Below, piece by piece: positions 13,585-19,111 of a stretch of DNA of 19,111 nucleotides; the stretch's first letter is position 1; the number at the start of each line of letters is the position of its first letter. The stretch covers positions 1-19,111 of the forward strand of contig UQHB01000048.1 in the NCBI GenBank assembly GCA_900540735.1, in the 5' to 3' direction. The translations under genes were made by a program, and so were the position numbers. The DNA is from an uncultured Megasphaera sp. (lineage in GTDB: Bacteria > Bacillota > Negativicutes > Veillonellales > Megasphaeraceae). The notes below the pieces were generated by a model. It saw only the letters and a list, made by a program, of their open reading frames with translations. It had not been told where the DNA came from and ran no database searches.

Positions 13585-16118
13585 TTATAGCAACGTCCAC
13601 GGCTTGACAAAAACATCCAGTACCACATCATACTGAGCCAATACGTCGCCGTCATCAGCGTCGCGAATAATGAGGCACGCCGGGAAATTCGTATACTGCC
13701 GTTCTGGGAGTATCAACTTCTCCGTGTAAATCCGGTCCGCCCCATTCGCAGCCGTGCGGTTGGCCACAATGTTCACTTTATTAGATAAGGCCTGCCCTGT
13801 TGTATCTTCTACAACAACCGTCACAGTCCACGGTAATTTCGTATCTGTCACAGCCTCTTCTTGGATGAACTTGACGTAATTATGAAGTCCTGTCAGGCGC
13901 GTCTGCGGACTATACCACGATACCCCAACTTTAGCCGTATCGACTTTCTCTTTCGTATACTTCATGGAAATGACAGGCACGACGAGCTCTTGCAAGGTCA
14001 CGCCGCCATGGACGAAATGCTGTCCGCCCCCGGGCAAGGAAAAAATATCACACCCCAACGGAATCTGGACGTAGCTCTCTTGAGCCAAATGGGACAAAGG
14101 CCACGAAATGATACCGTCCGCCACAAGAGGCTGCGACGAGAGAATAAACCGTTTATTCCGGCACAAATCGTCATCTTGCTTCTGGATAGATACCTTCGTA
14201 TAGACAGGAATGTCCGAACGGCGATATAAAAAGCCGTGGTCTGCTGTCACGAGGAAATGGGTCATACTCTTGTCGACAGCGAGCTTTTTGATGCACCGCA
14301 AGATTTCACCAATGCCCCGCGACACGGCCGCAAAAACCATATCTTCTGTCTCTCTCTTATCGCCCGTCGCATCGACAGCATTATGATACACGTATAAAAT
14401 ACGCACATCTTTTAACGCTTGCCGTAAGTCGGCCCGCGAAAGTTGCAAAATATCATCTAAAGCCATGACTTTAGACGCTTTCTCTGCGCCTTGCAAAAGC
14501 TGTTCCCGTTTGGCCGAGCCGACCGTACTCTGGCCATCACTAAAGACGAGGCCGTTTTTGCCGTGAATAGACAATTCCCCATGGGGCAAAAGACTCGCCA
14601 TGCCGAGCTGTGTATACGTCGGCACATTGGCCATCATGCCTTCTAATTTCGGTGTCATATTCGGGTCATCTTGCATGCGTTCATACAGCTCTTGGCCGCA
14701 CTCATAACGAAAGGCATCACTAATGATGACGGCGACCATATCCTTTTTCGGCTTTACATACCATGAATAAAAGTCGGTCTGCTTCATGCCCGGCAAAAAC
14801 GCATAGCCGCCCTTGCCCTTAATGGCCTGTCCCCATGCCATGGACAGCCGTTCTACATAGCGATGAATGTACGCCTCTTCCACAGCTTGGGGCAACGCCT
14901 GCAATAACTCGGGCTGGCCGACCTGGTCTATATGGGTATAAAACTTCCGGTAATACCTATCTACCTGATACCATGCCGTCATATAAGCCTGAAGCATATC
15001 TTCTGCTTGGAGCGTCACCGGCACAGCAGCTTCAACATCACGCAGCACATTGCCTAAGGCTACAGCATAGGCAATGGCCTTGTAATAATGGACGTAATCA
15101 CCTGCATAATGAGCCGTCGTCTCCCGGAACTGGAGGCACTTTACTTCTTGGTCGTTCAGAGCTCGCGGACTCGTCGCCAGGAGCTGGCTCAACTGCTGAA
15201 TATACGCTTCATCTATGTCTCTAAACAAATCACAACTGCCATAAGCGACCACGTCTTTGCCAGCCAATTCCCTAGGGATTTGTAAATGATTGCTTATCTT
15301 AGCAAGGGCTGCATCAACCCACTGCCGATCACTGCTGTGGCCATGACATTGGACAGCCACACAGCCGCTGTCGTATTGGGCTGACACGTGGCGTGCCAAG
15401 CCGTGGGCACATCGCCTACAGTCTGTGCCCAATAACTATACACGCAGTGCAGCATCAATCCCGTCAAGGTCGGCATCTGCCCGGCACCGCACACGTAGCC
15501 GTACGTCACGCCTACGTCGTGCCAAAAGGCTTCGTCTACGTGAGCTGTACGGAATTTTTTCAAATAACTATTGGCTTCATCATCAAAGCCTTTTCGCAGC
15601 ACTGCCTTGACGATTTCGTCGAGTTGCATCGTCTTTACATTGCAGAGTACGGCCATGACAGCACGGCGCAACGCTTGCGCCGTATAGTCCGTAATTCCCA
15701 GAGCCTGTATTTTTTTCACATTGCCTTCGCTATGCCAGAAACGGCCCCCTTCTTCGACAATGCCTCGAAGGTCACTGGGAATGCCGTAAGCCTGACACAA
15801 ATCATACACTGCATCAGCATAAAAGGGTGTAGCGTAAAAAGAAACATCTAAGAAATGATTCGTTTCGTCATCGAGGGCAGGCTTCGGAAAAGGCGCGTAA
15901 ATGAGGAAATTCTTGTCCTTTTCTTCGCACAAAATGCGATACTTGCTCGACACGTTGTTGTGCCCGTTTAAATACACCAATTCCGCACTAGCGAGCTCCA
16001 ATGACTGTACGTCGTCTGCAAAATCACCTTTGCTGTCATACCACAAGACAAGCTTGCAGTGCCGCGACGGCTCTTGAAAGATAGCATTTAATTTTTCTTG
16101 TATGTGTGTAATATTCAT
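13585..16118 (-). pseudogene. pglZ: BREX-1 alkaline-phosphatase-like protein PglZ, split by a frameshift
   Basis: Two overlapping minus-strand frames make one protein. The N-part runs from the ATG at 16118 (GGGAG six bases before) and the C-part to the stop at 13585; together about 844 residues, a normal length for BREX PglZ. Near 15334 the N-frame reads SNVMATAVIG and then stops at 15294, while the other frame carries on with SDRQWVDAALAKI. Adding one base there restores continuity, so one base has been lost. The C-part has the alkaline-phosphatase-superfamily metal motifs VVIISDAFRYECGQE (about 14700-14745) and VTADHGFLYRR (about 14220-14255). PglZ is a core BREX component needed for host methylation and phage exclusion. 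It starts 11 bases after the pglX stop, in the canonical order. As read, no full-length product is made unless this is a sequencing error or a recoding site. Confidence 0.85.
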
Positions 16119-16129
16119 AGCAAACTCCC

Positions 16130-18820
16130 TTATATCTTCGCAAGGAGGGGGATGGCTTTGGTCGTGCCGTCGTCGCGCGTGATGGTGACGTGCTGGAAAT
16201 TATCGTAATTGACTTTTACGCCATCATCGAAGTCGAGGGCAATACGCTGGTACGCCATATGGGCCATGGCTTCTTCGTATGGCTGCATTTCCGTGAGCTG
16301 GTCTTGGAGACGCTTTTTGTCTTTCGTAAGGCGCGCCTTATCGGCTGGCGTAATGGCCGCGCTGACCAAGGTCTGGTCGATGCGCTCTACTTGTTCTTGA
16401 AGCTTACGCTGGAGAATATGGAGATACTCTGTGCGCACGCGGCCAACCAAGTCCGGCGTATAGCGATGCAAGTAGACGAGGGCTTTAAAGCCATTCTTTT
16501 TACCGCTATCAAAGAGCCAGTAAATAGTCCGTTTCTTATAGGTCTTGACGTGGTCCTTGTAGAAGCCATTGAGAAAATAATTGCGAATCACTTCACGCGC
16601 CGTACCGCGACCGCCAAGGGCGTCGGCGAGCCACTGCATATTGTCGTCGAGCCCGTCTGCACCGTACACAGTACGGACGAAATCATAGAGTCTCGTGACG
16701 ATATCGTCATCAAAGTATTCCGCATCCGTAATGGGCAGGACGTTGTCTGCGTCGGGCAAGAATTGCTGATACGTACTAGCATCCCAATCGCCACCAGCAT
16801 AGACTAGGCCCGGTTCGTCTAGGGAGTAGCGGCCAAACATGCAGCCGACTGCATAGGAAATGAAGGATTTCGCCACGTCTTGTTTGGTCAACACATAGGC
16901 ATTGCCTTGCATAGAATCGGGAATGTTGTCCTTTGTGTCGTATATGCGCGCAACTGTCACGTCTTTGTCGGCCACGTCTGGTGTGAGTTCGTCGCCTAAG
17001 CCGTAAATGTCGATGAAAATGCGGTTGAGTTCTTCTTCGTTGGCCTTGAGTTGGTCGAAGCGTTCGTTGACGAGGGCTTTTTCTTTTTCGTACGCTTCTG
17101 CTAAAGAAAGCTTGTGACCGCCTTGTAGGTCTGGCGCATAGCTAGCGAGGATAATGGGCAAAGCTAGGAAATCCCAAGATGTTTCGGATGAGTCCCAGTC
17201 GTCTTTCGAGAGGGAGATATTTTGCTGAACTAATTGATTAATACGTACACGTTTATTTTCATGAATAATAAAAGGAATACTACCAATAGTATTAACTTCA
17301 AAATTCATAGTGAGACTAAGACAAGAAACTAAATAATCTAATACTTTGGAATTAAGCAATCCCAATAGGGTAAATTCATTTTCTAATTCAATACCACAAA
17401 TGCCAGACCCTCCACTACCGAATAAGGAATTTTCCATGACCCTACACGCAAAATTACTACTACTAATGGCAGTAAAAGTAAGTCCAGGTTTAAATATATA
17501 ATTTAAATTATAATTATGTGAACGAATTCTCCCCGTTTTTTTATCCTTAAAATTTCTTATCACTTCACCATCGTTTTTCCAATTAACGCTATATTCAAGA
17601 TTCCCATACCACTTTCGGAAGCTTCCACCTTTACAATAAGGGAACCATTTTTTTCCTGATATCTTAGCTTCATTTCTTGATGAATAACCGATTCCCAAAT
17701 AATTAAAATTTACTTCATGCCATAACCTCATAAATAAATCATTATTAGCAGTTGCCATGCCAATTCTCGTTTCAGATACATTTTCAATTTTGACTACTGA
17801 TTGAAAATTATTAATTACGGCATCCCCAATCCAATAAGCAATAGGACTACCTGGAATTTTCGTGAAATTTTCCTGATTTGCTGTATAGCGATTTTCACCA
17901 CGGAGGAACATGTCTTCCTTTTCTTGTTGTGATGTCGGCTCTAATAGTCGGCAATACGTTCCTTTATATCCCTTAATTATTTTATTTTCCATGACAAACG
18001 CCGTTGTCTGCACGACTTCGCCACCGATTTCTTCAAACGCTCTTGCCCCTAAGTGAGCCATGTTCATAATGGTTTGCGTCTGCAAGGAGTCCCGCAATTT
18101 TTCATAACTCGACAAAAACATCCATGCCTGTTGCGTTATCATTGCCCAGTATTTTTCTGGTTTCGTCATGCGTTGACATACTTCCATGAAGCACGCAAAT
18201 AAATCGGATTTACTATTGGGGTAATGTTTCTTCACGAAGTCCGTCAATTTCTTATTCATGCCAGAACTGCCCATGTACGGCGGATTGGTGACGACGACAT
18301 CGTATTTCTTAGCGAGTACTTCGGCGACGCTGACGAGGTGCTGGAGCCTTGCTTGAGTTCCTTCGAGATTACCGACGAAAAGGTCGCCCCCCTTCGTGTC
18401 GTCAATGGAGTCGACGTATTGATGGAGGAGCTCCCAGTCGTAATTGTCCACCTTGACGAGAGAGCCGTACTCTCTGGCGTCGGCGAAGGTATCGACGAGG
18501 CCTTCGAGTTGAGGGACGACGACGTTTTTCGTGAGGTCATCCATTCCCCCGCCGAAATAGGTCAGGCTTTCCCTATCGATGTCATTGCTATCTATAAAAT
18601 AGTAGAGATGACACGACGGTTTGCGGCGGAAAATACGGCTGTCGTACTTCGCCTTCATCATGACGGCGAAGTACGACAGCTGCCACGCCCGCTCATCAAT
18701 GTCGAGACCGTATAGGTTATGCGCCAAAATCGCTTGCACTGCGTCACGGTCGCGATAGCCGCAACTACGATAGATATCCATGAGGATGTCGAAGGCATAG
18801 ACGAGGATGTGTCCACTCCC
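16130..18820 (-). pseudogene. pglX: BREX-1 adenine-specific DNA methyltransferase PglX, 5' end cut off by an insertion
   Basis: About 896 residues of PglX remain. They start inside SAM-binding motif I at GSGHILVYAFDILMDIYRSCGY; the usual DPxC before GSGH and some 250-300 N-terminal residues are missing. Motif IV, NPPYMGSSG (18260-18286), is intact, as are the downstream region and the C-terminus, which leads into pglZ. PglX methylates the sixth position of adenine at an asymmetric site to mark self DNA. An ORF continues upstream to an ATG at 18913, but the extra ~30 residues do not resemble PglX and lie in the inserted segment, so that start is not native. Codons at about 17222-17990, where the target recognition domain is expected, are much more AT-rich than the rest. 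Without the N-terminus and with half of motif I gone, the product should be inactive. Confidence 0.88.
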
Positions 18821-18903
18821 CTCTCGTGTTAAGCGACTGACACAAAATACATTGTTTATTTTTAGACAGCAAAAAGAGAGTGATTTCTCACTCCCTCTTG
18901 TGT
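18814..18903. repeat. Imperfect direct repeat at the insertion boundary
   Basis: CACTCCCCTCTCGTGT (18814-18829), which spans the pglX junction, recurs as CACTCCCTCTTGTGT (18889-18903) with one deletion and one substitution, 60 bases further in. The inner copy also forms one arm of the terminator hairpin. It may be a recombinase-binding repeat or chance similarity. Confidence 0.35.
18871..18899 (-). terminator. Terminator after the recombinase-like gene
   Basis: The stem AGAGAGTGA (18875-18883) pairs with TCACTCCCTCT (18888-18898, one bulge) around a 4-base loop, followed by TTTTT on the minus strand. It would block recombinase transcription from entering the pglX remnant. Confidence 0.8.
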
Positions 18904-19111
18904 CTATTTCCATATGATTTTTTGAACTACACTACCTTCACAGATAACTGACTCAACATACTTTTCCATAAGTTCCCGTGTAAGTTCATTATCTGTTACT
19001 ACTTCTGTTTCATTAGAAGATAGTTTTATCTTTTCTTCAAGTTTCTCGATTTCCTTTGGTGCTAGCATATAAATAGTACAAATCAAACTGAGCAAACCCC
19101 TTTGAATAGTC
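18904..19111 (-). CDS. C-terminal end of a probable large serine recombinase (partial)
   Basis: The frame is open from the right edge to a TAG at 18904-18906, giving about 68 residues. It contains a coiled-coil-like helix (PKEIEKLEEKIKL), then LTRELMEKYVESVICEG and a terminal VVQKIIWK. The pattern 'LTxELxxxxVExVxV ... IxWK' is typical of the last residues of Firmicutes large serine recombinases that follow the zinc-ribbon and coiled-coil region. No catalytic domain is in the window, so the family call rests on this tail and on the gene's position about 85 bases from the insertion junction. A TTG at 19095 is not needed as a start, because the frame runs on past the edge. Confidence 0.5.
   Translation of the reverse strand, partial: TIQRGLLSLICTIYMLAPKEIEKLEEKIKLSSNETEVVTDNELTRELMEKYVESVICEGSVVQKIIWK

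Larger units (their letters stand above)
18821..19111 (-). mobile_element. Left end of an integrative element inserted in pglX (partial)
   Basis: Sequence related to pglX ends at the GGG codon of GSGHIL (18818-18820), and unrelated DNA begins. Within about 85 bases lies the end of a recombinase-like gene reading toward the junction. In Tn4451/Tn5397-type elements and many serine-integrase prophages the recombinase gene sits at the very end of the element. The other end, the rest of the element and the missing pglX 5' part lie beyond the window, so the size and class of the element are unknown. Confidence 0.55.

Noticed and set aside
15336..15432. A separate start for the C-terminal pglZ frame at 15432
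   Set aside because: The first ~33 residues are out-of-frame translation of the N-terminal part; family similarity begins only at SDRQWVDA.
18224..18715. A 163-codon plus-strand frame opposite pglX
   Set aside because: Antisense to the PglX catalytic region including NPPY; no SD and no family features.
18821..18913. Upstream extension of the pglX frame to an ATG at 18913
   Set aside because: The extra residues do not resemble PglX, overlap the terminator and recombinase end, and replace the conserved DPxC; it is a chance fusion frame.
13585..19111. CRISPR array or classic restriction-modification system
   Set aside because: No regularly spaced repeats; the methyltransferase has PglX, not type I-III R-M, architecture and is paired with PglZ.

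Overview
The window looks like chromosomal DNA of an anaerobic Negativicutes bacterium (Veillonellaceae / Dialister / Megasphaera neighbourhood). This is an inference from three things: a three-gene biotin-dependent methylmalonyl-CoA decarboxylase cluster, Firmicutes-type Shine-Dalgarno sites (AGGAGG) with Gram-negative-clade gene content, and overall codon use. Nothing here fixes genus or species. Nearly all genes run on the minus strand; the exceptions are a LysR-type regulator, a tRNA-Lys and one small candidate RNA/peptide.

Layout, left to right. At 1-50 a strong stable-RNA-type promoter points out of the window. At 211-2140 lies a niacin module: the repressor NiaR and the niacin transporter NiaP, with a NiaR-like operator between them. 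lysA (diaminopimelate decarboxylase) at 2260-3513 is divergent from a LysR-type regulator at 3683-4540. An AEC permease (4584-5504) and an atypical pyruvate kinase (5601-7139) follow. Next is a tight three-gene operon transcribed pepA (M17 aminopeptidase) > PHP phosphoesterase > a P-loop ATPase fused to an Asp23-like domain (10384 down to 7296). A 418-base gene-poor stretch (10385-10802) holds divergent promoters, a compact structured transcript with a 24-codon ORF, and the promoter of tRNA-Lys(CTT). The mmdA-mmdD-mmdC cluster (13494 down to 10983) comes next, without mmdB.

The right third (13585-19111) is the most interesting part. It is the distal end of a type 1 BREX phage-defence island in the canonical pglX > pglZ order, and it carries several lesions. 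pglZ is split by a -1 frameshift. brxL, normally next, is absent and the island abuts mmdA directly. pglX is cut exactly inside its SAM-binding motif I (DPxCGSGHIL) by a foreign segment. That segment carries the C-terminal end of what looks like a large serine recombinase, whose stop codon lies about 85 bp from the junction, as is usual for serine-recombinase-borne transposons and integrative elements. The central target-recognition region of pglX is strikingly AT-rich compared with its flanks, which suggests domain replacement by recombination. The island is either decaying or, if the element excises precisely, has a methyltransferase that could be switched back on. The pglZ frameshift argues for decay unless it is a sequencing error or is corrected.
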